Positions 1 to 10,763 of a stretch of 60,000 bases of DNA are shown here, piece by piece. Numbering within the stretch: position 1 is the first letter of the stretch; each line of letters starts with the position of its first letter. Origin of the DNA: Nematostella vectensis (Eukaryota > Cnidaria > Anthozoa > Actiniaria > Edwardsiidae); the NCBI RefSeq assembly GCF_932526225.1, contig NC_064034.1, forward strand, positions 2,282,001 to 2,342,000, given 5' to 3'. The notes under the pieces are model-generated. The model did no database searches, was not told where the DNA came from, and saw nothing but the letters and a program-made list of their open reading frames with translations. A program made the position numbers and the translations under genes.

Positions 1-738
1 TCTAAGCTGTGGTTTAAAGCACTTCGTTCGAGTCGAAGTCGCCCTGAAGTTTTTTTTGCCGATGAAGTTTAACTGAGGCAAACCGGCTATGCCATGCTGA
101 CGAGTCCTAATAAGGACGAAACAGCTGTCCATGGTTGCCGAACTGCACGGGTAATAGACTGTGCTAGCGTCCCGTCTTGGCCCGACTGGTGCCAATATGT
201 GTATGCTAGTGTGCTTCTAAAGTTCACATTCACATATAACCATCTAAATTTAAAAATATAAAGAAAGAGCCCATTAACCTGAAAACGCACACACCGCAAT
301 ATATCAATTATCTAATTAGATCACTATGAAGAATACGTGTCAATAACTATAGGAAGAAGTGTTCCAATTATCTGTCCAATTGAGCCTCGTTTTGTTTCGT
401 TCTACTGTAGATTCAGCTGGAAGTTTCTTCATTCAAAGGAGATTCAGCGTTTGGAGTCACTGCACAGAGCACTGAGCACAGTCTGTAATAAAAGGTGAGG
501 ACTTATTACATCGTTCTTATTTCCACCAAAACAGATTAAATATATGAATGTATATTTTAATAAAAAAAACTAAGTGAGGAGAACAAAATTTATTCTCTAG
601 CAAAAAAATCGGAAAATCCTAAAGCTAACAGAATATTTGAAACAGCACGAAGCGAAGACCATGTGTAGTCCTAACCCTATTGAGCTGTTTAATCAAAATA
701 TCGAATTGCAGGTTGTTATTATTCTAAGTGAGGAGAAG
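1..738 (+). other. 5' flank and possible 5' UTR of the JmjC gene
   Basis: No convincing coding region is seen here. A possible non-coding exon ends near 494 with AAAAG followed by GTGAGG, a good 5' splice site, and pyrimidine-rich acceptors follow near 599 (TTCTCTAG) and 726 (TTATTCTAAG). This would fit a 5' UTR intron for the gene that begins near 739, but no promoter motif is clear. The short antisense reading frame at 87-299 has no recognisable domain. Confidence 0.3.
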
Positions 739-3700
739 ATGACTAGCGGAAAAGCCTCTCGACACAGAAATAAACACCAGAGCACAAACTCGGAGAACAA
801 GAGAAAGCCATCAGGCAAAGCAACGACCAGCAAAATCAAGAAATCAAAGGCGAGGCGAGACTTCACACCTACATCCCCGAGGTTTTATCAAGTGGCGACC
901 GTACTCACGGTTATAAGTGCCGTAAGCTACGCCTGCTGGACGGGACCAGAGTCACTTTGCCAAAAATAAAGAAGACAGTATCCATGGCGACCACCACTCT
1001 GAGTAACGACTGGGAGAAGGCGGATATGGGCACGGAAATTCTTTACAATTCTTCAGATTGTGGCATCGATCGACGCTTAGCTGAAAATATTACGTCTGTA
1101 GAGTTCGAGAGAGAATACCGATACAAGAAACCTCTGCTTGTAAGGTTTAAGAACGGTGCTTTCGATTGGGTAGATGCCAGGAGATGGACGAAACAGAGCC
1201 TTCTGAAGGAGTACGGTGGGAAGCACTCCCCATCATGAACAATGTAGACTCCTAGCCCTAATGTGAATACCCCCGCCCCCACTACCTCCTCATGACTAAT
1301 GTACACTCCCCTCTCCCCCATAAACAAGGTAAGCTCCTACCGAATGTAACTACTCCATACCCCACTCCCCCTCATGGACAATGTAGCCGATAGTCCGATA
1401 AGCGACTTGTATTCCAAATGTAAATACCCACCCTCTTTTTATAAAAGGTGTTTTTATTTGCGACAATGATCAGGGAAACCTGGCTTTTGCAGTGTCTGTG
1501 TATTTACTAACTCATTTATTAACTAATTACTAATATTTACTAACTCATTTATTATTTTCTTCCAGATATGTTTTTGACCGAAGTTTTTACAACAGCTCGA
1601 AACTCCCCAAAACCGTTTATCCACCTGAGATCTTCAAGATAAAAGTAAACTTTGCACCCATAATCATGTAGAAGGAATGACGTATTGGAAAAGGATTGCC
1701 CGTCTCGCTGCTTAGCTCGAAATTGTTTGATTTATTGCAGAGAAAGATCTTGTTTAGCTCGAATTTGAATATTTTGCTGAAAAGAAAGATGTTGATGCTT
1801 AGCTTGGGATTTGATTCATTCACTGATTAGAAGGAATTTACTTAGCTTATAAATGTAATTGGTTAGCGGATCAGTGAGGTTTTGCTAAACCTGCATTTGA
1901 TTGGTTTACGGATGAATGTGGCTTTGCTAAGCTCAAATCTTTATTGGTTCAGGATGGAGAGGATTCCAGCATATTTTTCCTGGGTGGCTCTGGGTCAGGG
2001 GTGAGCTTCCATAAGCACGCTGATGGTTGGAATGGTGTCATCTACGGGCGAAATGATGGTCCTTCTACCCCCCAAGCCGAACTCCACCTGGAGGTAAATA
2101 TCATCACCTGATAGAATATCGGAAAGAGCAACTTTTAATTTTAATGTGAAAGCAGAAGTTTAAATGTGTATCTTTTCTTTCTGGAAATGGAAGCTTTGTG
2201 TCACTGGTATTGTAAAAAAGTGTAACATGGCATGGGGATGGTTTACTGTCTAAGTTACATTTTGCGCATGCGGGCAAGAGTGTGAAGAGTGTGGTAAAAG
2301 TTTTGATAAACTAGTATGAAATTACAAAGTTGATAGGTAGACATGGGCTGACGTTTTCTCCTGACATTGTTTCCAACATTGTATTTCAAACAATTGGGAT
2401 CCTTGTTTCTCTATTTCAAGATGGTCTTCCTCCGATATCGAATGTTTTGTTTCTCAATTGTTTCTGTGATTTTTTGTTCATAGGCGTGTGGCCAAGCTTC
2501 TCCCAGCAAACTTGGTTTAACAAGGTTTACCCCCATCTGGACGCACATCAGATGCCTATTGAATGCATCCAGGAAGCGGGAGAGATTCTTTACTTGGTAA
2601 GACACTTAGCTCCGTGCGAACACGGCCAGCATTGTTGTCAAGACGCTGGCCCGGTAATAGTAGCGCTGTTTGAACACAATGTTGGGAGAAGCTTTGGAGC
2701 AGTTCGCCATTTTCTTTGTCTTGTCTTGCTGTTGTTCACTGATGTTGGCGCTGTTTTGGGGCTTAAGGTACGGTAACACGAACAGCAAAATCGTACAACT
2801 TTTGTGGCAACATCGCTGCAAAAACGTTCGTAAGTGACGTTGCGCGTTTTATTACCGGCGCGCCAACTTTGTCGCAGCATTTTTTTGTTGCAAGTTGAAA
2901 AAGTTTGCTGCAGAAAGTAGACGGTTCTAGTTTTTGCAACAAAACTCGGAGATGTAGCCCGTATTACTACATCAACCCAACTTGTCGCGCAGCAAAGTGA
3001 CGTCAGGCCAGTTGCAATAAGGTTTGTGATCGGTTTTACGAAAGTCACATATCAGTGTCACGGAGGAAAACGATGGCAGATCAACTGCAAGAACAAGTCT
3101 ATCTTTTGCTGCGACAAAAGTTTGTGCGCCGGTAGTAAAACGCGCAACATCACCTTCGAATTTTTTTTGCTAATGCTGCCACAAAAGTTGTTCGATTTTG
3201 CTGCTCGATGGAATATTTAGAGCACGTATCGGGCAAATCAACATCACGAAACATAAGAATGCAAATCACCTGCGAGTGACTTTACTCGTCAGTATAGCAA
3301 CAGTCCATGCAGTTTATTCATTGTTGTGATCTCTTGTGCTATGTGCTAGATAGTGTTATAAGAATTGTTGTGATCTCTTGTGCTTTGTGCTAGATAGTGC
3401 TATGACCACTTACATTGAATAGGTACCACGGGACGGGGGCCAGCGCCCCCAGTTCTTTTTTTGTACGTTCCCCAATGCAGGTAAAAATAATGCGATAATG
3501 TGGCAATAATAGAAGGGAACTTTGACTTAACCTTCTTGTTTAGAAAGACAGGGATCTTTTAGTACGCAGTGCCAGGGATTTCTTCATTGAGAAAAGTTCT
3601 ATAGAACGTATTATGCATCTTAGTCACATCTTAGTCTTAGTCTTGGGAAGTACCCGATTGCTAAAAGCAACGTGAAGGGATAAAAACGACGATAAGACGA

Positions 3701-5917
3701 TCATAATATATAAAGAGACAAAAATAGAACAACACTTGCATGGATTTTTTTATACTTGCATGGATTTTTTTTATACTTGCATGTTTTTTTTATACTTGCA
3801 TGGTTTTTTTTATACTTGCATGTTTTTTTTATACTTGCATGGATTTTTGTATACTTGCATGGATTTTTTTATACTTGCATGGATTTTGTATACTTGCATG
3901 GATTTTTTATACTTGCATGGAACTTGTAAACTCACGGAATCTTTACTTACTAGCAAAGTTTTTTGCATACTCTTGTGAATTTGAATACTTGCAATGATTA
4001 TTTAATAGTTGCACGGATAGTTTGGCATAACTTGATTTGCAAATTGATACTATAGTGCGAAAATGAATTTTGAAACGTTTGGCGCCTGATAACACAGAAC
4101 CAGTTACATGGCAGCCACGTTATTAGTATTTTGAATATTTGAGCTCCAATCTCCTGCTGCGTGCCTCTTAATTTTCCTTTTTCTTCTTATGGTACTTTTT
4201 GTTCTTACAATCCTCGTCTACGCTCTGCTCTTCCCTCATGATGCAGTCATAGAAGCAGCGCAGGCCATCATAAAGTTTTCTGCCCCAGACCTCTACACAA
4301 TTCAAGCAGTACTCCTGACATGACTTGACCTTGGGTGGAGATTGCTCCAGTCCATGAGTGAGAAGACAGGAAAGAGCCAGTGCGCACAATGCAAGATAGA
4401 CCTTCATTTCACCTTGTGGGGAAAAAACATTCCATTAGTTTTCCATTTTAGTTTTCTTTTGAATTTCCGATGCATCAGAAAGTTTAGCTTGAAGAAGAAT
4501 ACAATAACCATGCAACAATATCATTTGGTACTAATTGACTGCTTTCAACACAAATCATGAGTGTGCCGCTTTGTTGAATTGTTGAACAATCAATAATCAA
4601 CCGACTTTGTCAAGCCTTTGAGACCCACTTGAGAAATTGCTATAGATTTAATTAAGCGGACCCCTCTTCCTTGGGTGAGCGAGATATGCACGCTGGATCA
4701 ACCAGAAAATCGTTAAATTGACCACATTTCCCTTGAGTAACAGAGAACAACGAGTATACTAGGATTTGAACCCTGTAAATTATGATATTCACCTAAACAA
4801 ACACCTAAAATAAAACCTCAAATGGAATTTACAACGAGAATTATGTATACTGTACCTTAGCAAAGACAGAATAATTCTCCTCCTCCTACGTTGCTCCCTT
4901 TATGTTTACTTAAGTCTGTCCCGGAAATCTGGTTACAAATGGCAGGTTCTAAGTTCTACATAATTGATCTAAGAAATTAAATGATTTAAAAAAATTGTTA
5001 AAAAGAACCAGCGACCAATTGACTGAAAGAGATTTTACTACAACCGACTTCACTTGGATGAGCTAGCTCATAACCTGCAGTTTTTCAGTAAAATGTTTCG
5101 AGTATTCTTTATATAGATTTTTTTCAAGTCTTGCAAAATAGGATTTGATATTTTTGGGGGTACTAACTGGCAACTTAAGAAAGTTAGGTCCTTAATTTAT
5201 TATTTAACAGGCCTGGCGTACCCATTCAAATTCATAAGCTGTAATATTGCTTTCGTGAAAAAGCAAAACGTTTAGCTTCATTTTTCAAGAACGATCCCTC
5301 TTGTAAGGACCTTAAGAGTTGGACCCTCCTGGCTTGTCCTTATCCCAGAGAACTAGGGATCCACAGTCCTAAATTACACTTCTAAGAAACACTTGTCCTT
5401 GTCCCAGTAGACAAGGGATTCACAGCCACAAATTAATCTTTTGAGAAAAACTTTCCTGCTCCAGGATTTGGCCTGGATGCTCTCCCTCAAAATAGCGAAG
5501 CTTTTGTGCCACAGACCTATCGAAGGGGGAGTAAGGGGGCACCAAAACCAGAAAATCGCCCCCCCCCCAGTAGTTATGGACCAGGCGCGTACAAAGGGGG
5601 TGGGGGGGGGGGGGTGCGCCCAACAAGTGGGTCATTTCTTATAAAGGAATCTTCAAAAACTATTCTTTATCCATATGATACCTATGACTGCGCATTCCCC
5701 CTCACCCCCTCGGCCAATATTCTGAACTCGCCTGTGGACCATATGGAAGAGTAACATATGTAACGAACATATGTAAAGTGCTGGTGAAAACGAGCCAAAC
5801 ATGTTAGGATTCGTTTGTGTTCTCATTCGTGTGCTTTGTATTTCTTGGTAGCCGGAGTCCTATTACCATGGCACCATCAACATCGGTGACACAGTAGCCA
5901 TCGGGATTCAGAAATAG
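739..5917 (+). CDS. JMJD8: JmjC domain (cupin-8) protein, JMJD8-like; reading frame broken
   Basis: Exons recognised by homology and junctions are about 739-1220, 1566-1644, 1953-2093, 2484-2596 and 5852-5917. The N-terminal part (from ATG 739) is basic and followed by a hydrophobic segment (FYQVATVLTVISAVSYACW), as expected for a signal anchor. The stretch at 1060-1220 matches the start of the JMJD8 fold (ENITSVEFEREYRYKKPLLV). The core follows: GSGVSFHKHADGWNGVIYGR with an H-x-D pair, then W-x-F-Y-P-P, IECIQEAGEILYL and YYHGTINIGDTVAIGIQK-stop, where the His is the expected distal metal ligand. So a complete HxD...H Fe(II) triad is visible, although JMJD8 enzymatic activity is unproven. Oddities: the anchor and the domain start lie in different frames (switch near 950-985); a one-base frame break falls between GR and W near 2072; and the exon expected between 1220 and 1566 was not found, with phases there that do not join. 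It is either a decaying gene or carries assembly indels. Exon joins 1644/1953, 2093/2484 and 2596/5852 are phase-compatible. Confidence 0.62.
2775..3212. mobile_element. Fold-back (MITE-like) element with terminal inverted repeats of about 90-100 bp
   Basis: The left arm (about 2775-2880: CAGCAAAATCGTACAACTTT... TTTATTACCGGCGCGCC) is an imperfect reverse complement of the right arm (about 3105-3212: GGTAGTAAAACGCGCAACAT... TTGTTCGATTTTGCTGCTCG). The centre has further Tyr/Cys-free AT-rich sequence with no transposase. This fits a non-autonomous DNA transposon or fold-back element; the family was not identified and no target-site duplication was established. Confidence 0.6.
3321..3405 (+). repeat. 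44-bp direct duplication
   Basis: Two adjacent copies begin with TTGTTGTGATCTCTTGTGCT at 3321 and 3365 and differ by a few bases. Confidence 0.8.
3733..3940 (+). repeat. Minisatellite, about 10 copies of a 19-21-bp unit
   Basis: The unit is ATACTTGCATGGA followed by a T run of variable length. It lies in the last intron of the JmjC gene. The short open frames that cross it are products of the repeat and are not genes. Confidence 0.9.
4168..4407 (-). CDS. Small secreted cysteine-rich peptide, nested antisense in the JmjC intron
   Basis: The 79-residue product starts with a classical signal peptide (residues 1 to about 19, hydrophobic core LALCALALSCLL, likely cleavage after THG). The mature part has six cysteines at residues 30, 34, 37, 51, 55 and 67, spacing C-x3-C-x2-C-x13-C-x3-C-x11-C, then a Lys-rich tail of about ten residues. 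The paired C-x3-C motifs resemble helical-hairpin peptides, and the even number of cysteines suggests three disulfides. Just upstream of the ATG the sense strand reads CCCCACAAG|GTGAA, a plausible 3' splice site, so an upstream 5' UTR exon is likely. I do not recognise the family. A hormone, antimicrobial or toxin-like role, or a structural peptide, are all possible. No AATAAA was found close downstream. Confidence 0.68.
   Translation of the reverse strand: MKVYLALCALALSCLLTHGLEQSPPKVKSCQEYCLNCVEVWGRKLYDGLRCFYDCIMREEQSVDEDCKNKKYHKKKKEN
4408..5851. other. Intron remainder; weak duplication and G/C runs
   Basis: No exon was recognised. Two related segments at about 5330-5380 and 5392-5440 (both containing CTTGTCCTT, CCCAG, AGGGAT, CACAG) form an imperfect duplication. 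C and G homopolymer-rich DNA lies at 5560-5625. The upstream exon of the nested peptide gene probably lies in the first few hundred bases, but I could not place it. Confidence 0.35.
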
Positions 5918-7060
5918 TACCCAAGTAGAAAAACTCTTTTACGAAGGTTAGTATCGAGGGAAACATAATAATTTGATCAGCAATTCCTTTATGCTTACAA
6001 TTGAAAATCCAACAGTCACAATTGAAATTGTGATGTTTTTTTTTTTAAATGATGTTTGATACGAGTATCTATGGATATCTGGGGGGCAGGTGACAGATTT
6101 ATTTCCTGCTCGATGATATTATTGCTAAGCTATTTATTTATAGCTTATTGCTATTGCTATGATATTTTTGCTATAGAATGTCGTTGTGATTGTTTGATTA
6201 TTTTCTAGTTATAGCTAGTTATTGGTTTATTCAAGTTTTTGTCCGAATTATCGTTACCGACGCGTCAGATATGAAATGGTCGGTTCCTTAACCGATTAAA
6301 ACAGTGCTTTGTGTTACTCGTTATTACACGGGAGCGTTAAAAGCAGCGTGATTGGTCTTTCCAAAGAGAAAATGTTGTACCTGATAACGTTGATAACTTT
6401 GGATCCAGTTTCAAGCCTTGAGAGTTACACGAAGGGGTCGAGGGCTAAACGAATGGAAAGCATTTACCGCGAGCTGATGGCCGGGGCTTCTTCCCGGTAG
6501 TATGGATAGAACAAAAGACGATCCCCATGACAATTAATGATGTTGTTTGGTAACATGATCTTGCGTGACTAATTGTAGTAATAATTAATGATGTTGCGTG
6601 ACCAGTTGCATGATGATGTTGCAACACGTTGCATAATGCTGCATGACCAGTTGCATATTGCGTGACCAGTTGCATGTTGCGGGACAAGTTGCATGATGTT
6701 GCAGCACGTTGCATAATTCTACAATACAATACAATACAATACAATACAATACAATACAATACAATACAATACAATAAACTTTATTTAACGAGGGTTTCAT
6801 ATTAATAATATATGGCCAGTGACCAGTTGCGTGTTGCGGGGCCAGTTGCATGTTGCGCAACCAGTTGCGTGTTGCGGGGCCAGTTGCGTGTGTGGCAAGT
6901 TACATATTGCGTAAGCAACAGCATGATGCTAATTGACCAGTTGTATGATGTTGTGTGGCAAGTTGCATGATGTGTTACGAACTACATGTTTCAAGTACCA
7001 TAATGTTGCGTGACCAGTTGTATGTTGTGTGCGCCAACATTTTTTTAAAATAAAAAACAG
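5918..7060. other. Spacer between the JmjC stop codon and the first visible TPR exon
   Basis: The upstream exon or exons of the TPR gene should be here or further 5', but none joins in phase. The open stretch at 6309-6500 ends near a GTAGTA donor, yet its phase does not fit the exon at 7061. The region contains the degenerate repeats listed separately. Confidence 0.35.
6595..7030 (+). repeat. Degenerate GTTGC-rich minisatellite interrupted by an ACAAT microsatellite
   Basis: Loose repeats of about 20-25 bp share words such as GACCAGTTGCATGATGTTGC. They flank a pure (ACAAT)n tract of about 11 copies at 6720-6775. The array lies directly upstream of the TPR exon at 7061. Confidence 0.8.
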
Positions 7061-9791
7061 GGAATACAGAGGTTCTCCACAAGCTGGCCAATACTTTCTA
7101 CGTGAGGGAAAAGTACCGCGAGGCGGTAGAGGTACGTAGCACCAGATAAGGGACCAGCAGGGAGAAGCACCAGGGGCCATTGACCCCTCCCATCCCCCCC
7201 CTCCCAAAAAAACCAAACCTCCCCCCCTTTAAAATACATGACGACGGTAAGAAAGTGAAAAGGGATGTTTCTCACTTTGCGAGTAGTTTTACAAGCTCCA
7301 TCGGAACACTGAGTACAGACAGCGCCAGAACTGCTGAACAAAAAAACAACCTGTTTGCACACCATGTTGGGAGGTGATGTGAGTGGAGTTTGCCAATTCT
7401 TTGTCTTGTGGACAACTAAGCTAAGCGAGGCGGTGCCAGTAATATGCGGTCCGATGTAGGCGCTGTATACTCGGGGCTAAAGATATGCCCGTGCTATTGA
7501 ATGGGTCTCTTGCAGACGATGAAGGAAGTGATTGCTCTCGACCCTTGGTTTGTCATCGCGATGTCTGATCTCTCGAAGATCTATGCGATGGGTGGGCATG
7601 TCGACAGGGCTGTGCACGAGGTGGAACAGGCGCTAGTTATTCATCCGGACAGCATAGATGCCAACTGGCATTACGTACAACTACTACTAGCAAAGGTATA
7701 TGCTTCATGATCATCGTCATCATTATCATTAATAGCATGTTCATCATCAATATAATTTACATTATCAAAATCATCATCATCACCATCATCATTATCATCT
7801 TCATAATTATCGTCAATCGTATATTCATCATCATCATCAGCAGCAGCAGCATCAGCGTTGTCGCTGTACCATTCACATCACCACAACCGTCATAATAGTC
7901 AGCTTGTTCAACTTCATCATCATCATTATTACATTTTCAAAAAAATCATGGAAAAATAAGGTCTAACATTATGATCATTATCACCAGCATTAGCATCACC
8001 ATCACCAAAATTCGAGCCATCATCGCATGACTTCCTGACATACATAATAATAGTAGATAAGACATCTTTTCCAACAAGAATATCATTACCAGCAAAGGGC
8101 CACAATATCAACACGATGGAATCGAAGCTGAAATTGTGTCTTTGTTGTTCCAAGGGTCAACTCCAGGCAGCTGTCAGGATCTACCAGAAGGTCTGTTTCT
8201 GCATAATGGAATAACTAGAAAGACTACAGGCAAGCTGTAGAAAAACGTAACTAGATGGTCTACCGGAAGGTCTGTTTCTGCATAATGGAACAACTAGAAA
8301 GACTACATGCAAGCTGTAGAAAAACGTAACTAGATGGTCTACCAGAAGGTCTGTTTCTGCATAATGGAACAACTAGAAAGACTACATGCAAGCTGTAGAA
8401 AAACGTAACTAGATGGTCTACCGGAAGGTCTGTTTCTGCATAATGGAATAACTAGAAAGACTACATGCAAGCTGTAGAAAAACGTAACTAGATGGTCTAC
8501 CAGAAGGTCTGTTTCTACATAATGGAATGACTAGAAAGACTACAGGCAAGCTGTAGAAAAACGTAACTAGATGGTCTACCGGAAGGTCTGTTTCTACATA
8601 ATGGAATAACTAGAAAGACTACATGCAAGCTGTAGAAAAACGTAACTAGATGGTCTACCGGAAGGTCTGTTTCTGCATAATGGAATAACTAGAAAGACTA
8701 CATGCAAGCTGTAGAAAAACGTAACTAGATGGTCTACCAGAAGGTCTGTTTCTACATAATGGAATAACTAGAAAGACTACATGCAAGCTGTAGAAAAACG
8801 TAACTAGATGGTCTACCAGAAGGTCTGTTTCTGCATAATGGAATAACTGGAAAGACTACATGCAAGCTGTAGAAAAACGTAACTAGATGGTCTACCAGAA
8901 GGTCTGTTTCTGCATAATGGAATAACTGGAAAGACTACATGCAAGCTGTAGAAAAAATAGATGGTCTGCATAGGCGTGATGAAGACAAACTTTAAATCAA
9001 CACAAGGTTGAAAAACAGTATATATGTTGGCGCCTCGGAACTATTCTCTGTTTTAGAGGCGATCAACCTTGTGTTAATTCATAGCCTGTTTTAGAGGCGA
9101 TCAACCTTGTGTTGATTCATAGCCTGTTTTAGAGGCGATCAACCTTATGTTGATTCATAGCCTGTTTTAGAGGCGACCAACCTTGTGTTGATTCATAGCC
9201 TGTTTTAGAGGCGATCAACCTTGTGTTGATTCATAGCCTGTTTTAGAGGCGATCAACCTTGTGTTGATTCATAGCCTGTTTTAGAGGCGACCAACCTTGT
9301 GTTGATTCATAGCCTGTTTTAGAGGCGATCAACCTTGTGTTGATTCATAGCCTGTTTTAGAGGCGATCAACCTTGTGTTGATTCATAGACTGTTTCCGCA
9401 TCACGTGATTGTGGGAACTCCCATGTCTATATCGTGTAACAGAAAGTGGTAAGACAGACTCTTCGATACAACCCATTTTTATAGCCCCCAAAAAGCAAAA
9501 ATAAGCCTTTTGTTTCTGCCATAGCGAACAAAGATAGTTGGGTTTACCGCGCGAAACTTGGTGGTTTGACATGGTGGTGGACATGTTTGGCGGAAAACGG
9601 GTTAAATTAAAAATAATCTTATCCTTTTAACGTTTCAGCTGATCCGGCTAGCTCCTAGTCGACCGTTCTTGTACTACCAACTGGCGGACGTACTGGATAG
9701 CCTAGGAAACAAGCAAGAGGCAGCGGAAATGAGAGAAAAGTCGTTTGGAATAGGAGCTGAAATTGATGCAAATGCGAAACTCTCTTCATAA
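7061..9791 (+). CDS. Small TPR-repeat protein, 3' part of gene (exons 7061-7131, 7516-7695, 8155-8190, 9639-9791)
   Basis: Four exons join in one frame. The first begins with two bases of a split codon; the other joins are phase 0. Products: NTEVLHKLANTFYVREKYRE.., then TMKEVIALDPWFVIAMSDLS.., then the 12-codon exon GQLQAAVRIYQK, then LIRLAPSRPFLYYQLADVLD.. ending in KLSS-stop, about 145 residues in all. The helix-turn-helix pattern fits about four tetratricopeptide repeats: small residues at A8/A20-type positions and the LDP, IHPDS and LAPSRP turns. Splice sites are good: CAG|, GAG|GTACGT, GCAG|, AAAG|GTATAT, CAAG|, GAAG|GTCTGT and TTTCAG|. The 5' exons are not identified, so a fusion with, or read-through from, the JmjC gene 1.1 kb upstream cannot be excluded. 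TPRs usually act as protein-binding scaffolds; the partner is unknown. Confidence 0.72.
7715..8060 (+). repeat. ATC/ATT trinucleotide-rich intronic microsatellite
   Basis: Imperfect (ATC)n, (ATT)n and (AGC)n runs lie in the TPR gene intron 7696-8154. No coding signal is seen. Confidence 0.85.
8181..8965 (+). repeat. 79-bp minisatellite, 10 copies, seeded on an exon end and 5' splice site
   Basis: Copies start at 8181, 8260, 8339, 8418, 8497, 8576, 8655, 8734, 8813 and 8892, with the last one truncated. The first ten bases of copy 1 (CTACCAGAAG) are the 3' end of the TPR exon 8155-8190, followed by its donor GTCTGTTTCT. Every later copy repeats CTACC(A/G)GAAG|GTCTGTTTCT. The copies are 95% or more alike by eye. 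The array therefore holds ten sense-strand copies of a working exon/intron boundary, only the first of which gives the phase-0 join. Confidence 0.92.
8993..9017 (-). repeat. Inverted single copy of the 38-bp repeat core
   Basis: AATCAACACAAGGTTG followed by AAAAACAG is the reverse complement of the ends of the 38-bp unit (CTGTTTT... CAACCTTGTGTTGATT) that begins 31 bases downstream. The unit's middle is missing. Confidence 0.7.
9048..9392 (+). repeat. 38-bp minisatellite, about 9 copies
   Basis: The unit starts CTGTTTTAGAGGCGATCAAC and ends with GTGTTGATTCATAGC. Copies are nearly identical, and there are no unique spacers. It lies in the last intron of the TPR gene. CCTGTTTTAG|A in each unit resembles a 3' splice site. 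Confidence 0.92.
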
Positions 9792-10763
9792 GCTTATAAT
9801 ATTAGTTTATGGCATCATTCTATTCCACACCGATGTAGGAGAACACTGATAAGCTATAAGCCAGCAAGGCACGTACACAAATACTATCCTTTTTATAACA
9901 TGATACCTATGACTGCACATAAGAGCAAAACCCAAAACTTCCAGGTCAGTGCCTTTCCACTCAGTTTAAATCATGAGGCTTGTAACCATCGCAAATGACA
10001 GCCAGGTGTGTAACCTGCCCTCACTTGGCGCGGGGGCGTGGTTCGCAACATACCTTTGATTTATGCATTGCTGTTAAAAAAGTATCTAATGGACTCATAT
10101 TTGAACTTTTAGTTTATGTTAATCGCAGGGCTTTATATGGATAAGAGCCAGCTAAAGGGTTTGTTTTTAAGTGAGCTGAAGAGATTATCATCATGAAACA
10201 GCAAAGTTGCTGCGATATCCACGACGTAGCATGTCTTGGAATAGAAATGACAGGCGAAAATAACCCGTTCAAAAAACGAAAATAAACAATCACATGGGCT
10301 CGTCTTGATTTGAAAACTATCTGTGTTTGATAACTTTTATCAGATTAAGCATTGCATTACAACTTGTCGACGGAAAAAAGAGGAGTTACCATAATATGGG
10401 TTAGTATTATTCAAAATTATTCAAAATTATTTAATATTATAAGGCTTGAGTGAAAACTTGTTTGGAGTTCACAGCTTGGGAGATAAAAGCTAATGAAAAT
10501 CAAACTTCGCTCCAAATACAAACAAAACATCATGAAACAATATCACCACCATGGATTTACCCCTAGCACCGGTTCTGATTGGCTAAAAGTTGTCATCGTT
10601 TGACAGTTCCCCCTAACAACAGGTGGCAGTTGCCATGACGATAACGTGAAATATTTATGAGCCAATTTGGAGTTGAGTGCTGCATCAAGCGTAGCCGCTC
10701 AGTTGTAAACAAACCCTTGCACACTAACACTTTGGAGAGGAGCGTTTCTAGGGCTTTTTTAAA
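9792..10763. other. Intergenic region, including the 5' flank of the CaaX gene
   Basis: No coding exon, RNA gene or repeat array is seen. The last 150 bases should include the promoter and 5' UTR of the next gene. A TATA-like word (AAATATTTATG) sits near 10650, but its role is uncertain. Confidence 0.3.

Larger units (their letters stand above)
2597..4167 (+). other. First part of the large last intron of the JmjC gene
   Basis: This is intronic DNA after the donor TTACTTG|GTAAG. It contains the fold-back element near 2775-3212, a 44-bp direct duplication at 3321-3405 and the 19-21-bp T-rich tandem repeat at 3733-3940. The stretch 2640-2770 is also similar to 7340-7480 (shared words such as CAATGTTGGGAG, TTCTTTGTCTTGT, GTAGGCGCTGT with mismatches), so the fold-back element probably sits inside a dispersed repeat family. 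No exon is evident. Confidence 0.45.

Noticed and set aside
6309-6500. Possible first exon of the TPR gene (ends MESIYRELMAGASS.. at a GTAGTA donor)
   Set aside because: The phase (two bases left over) does not match the exon at 7061, which itself supplies two bases and needs one.
9048-9392. CRISPR-like array
   Set aside because: Units are contiguous with no unique spacers, and the context is a eukaryotic intron.
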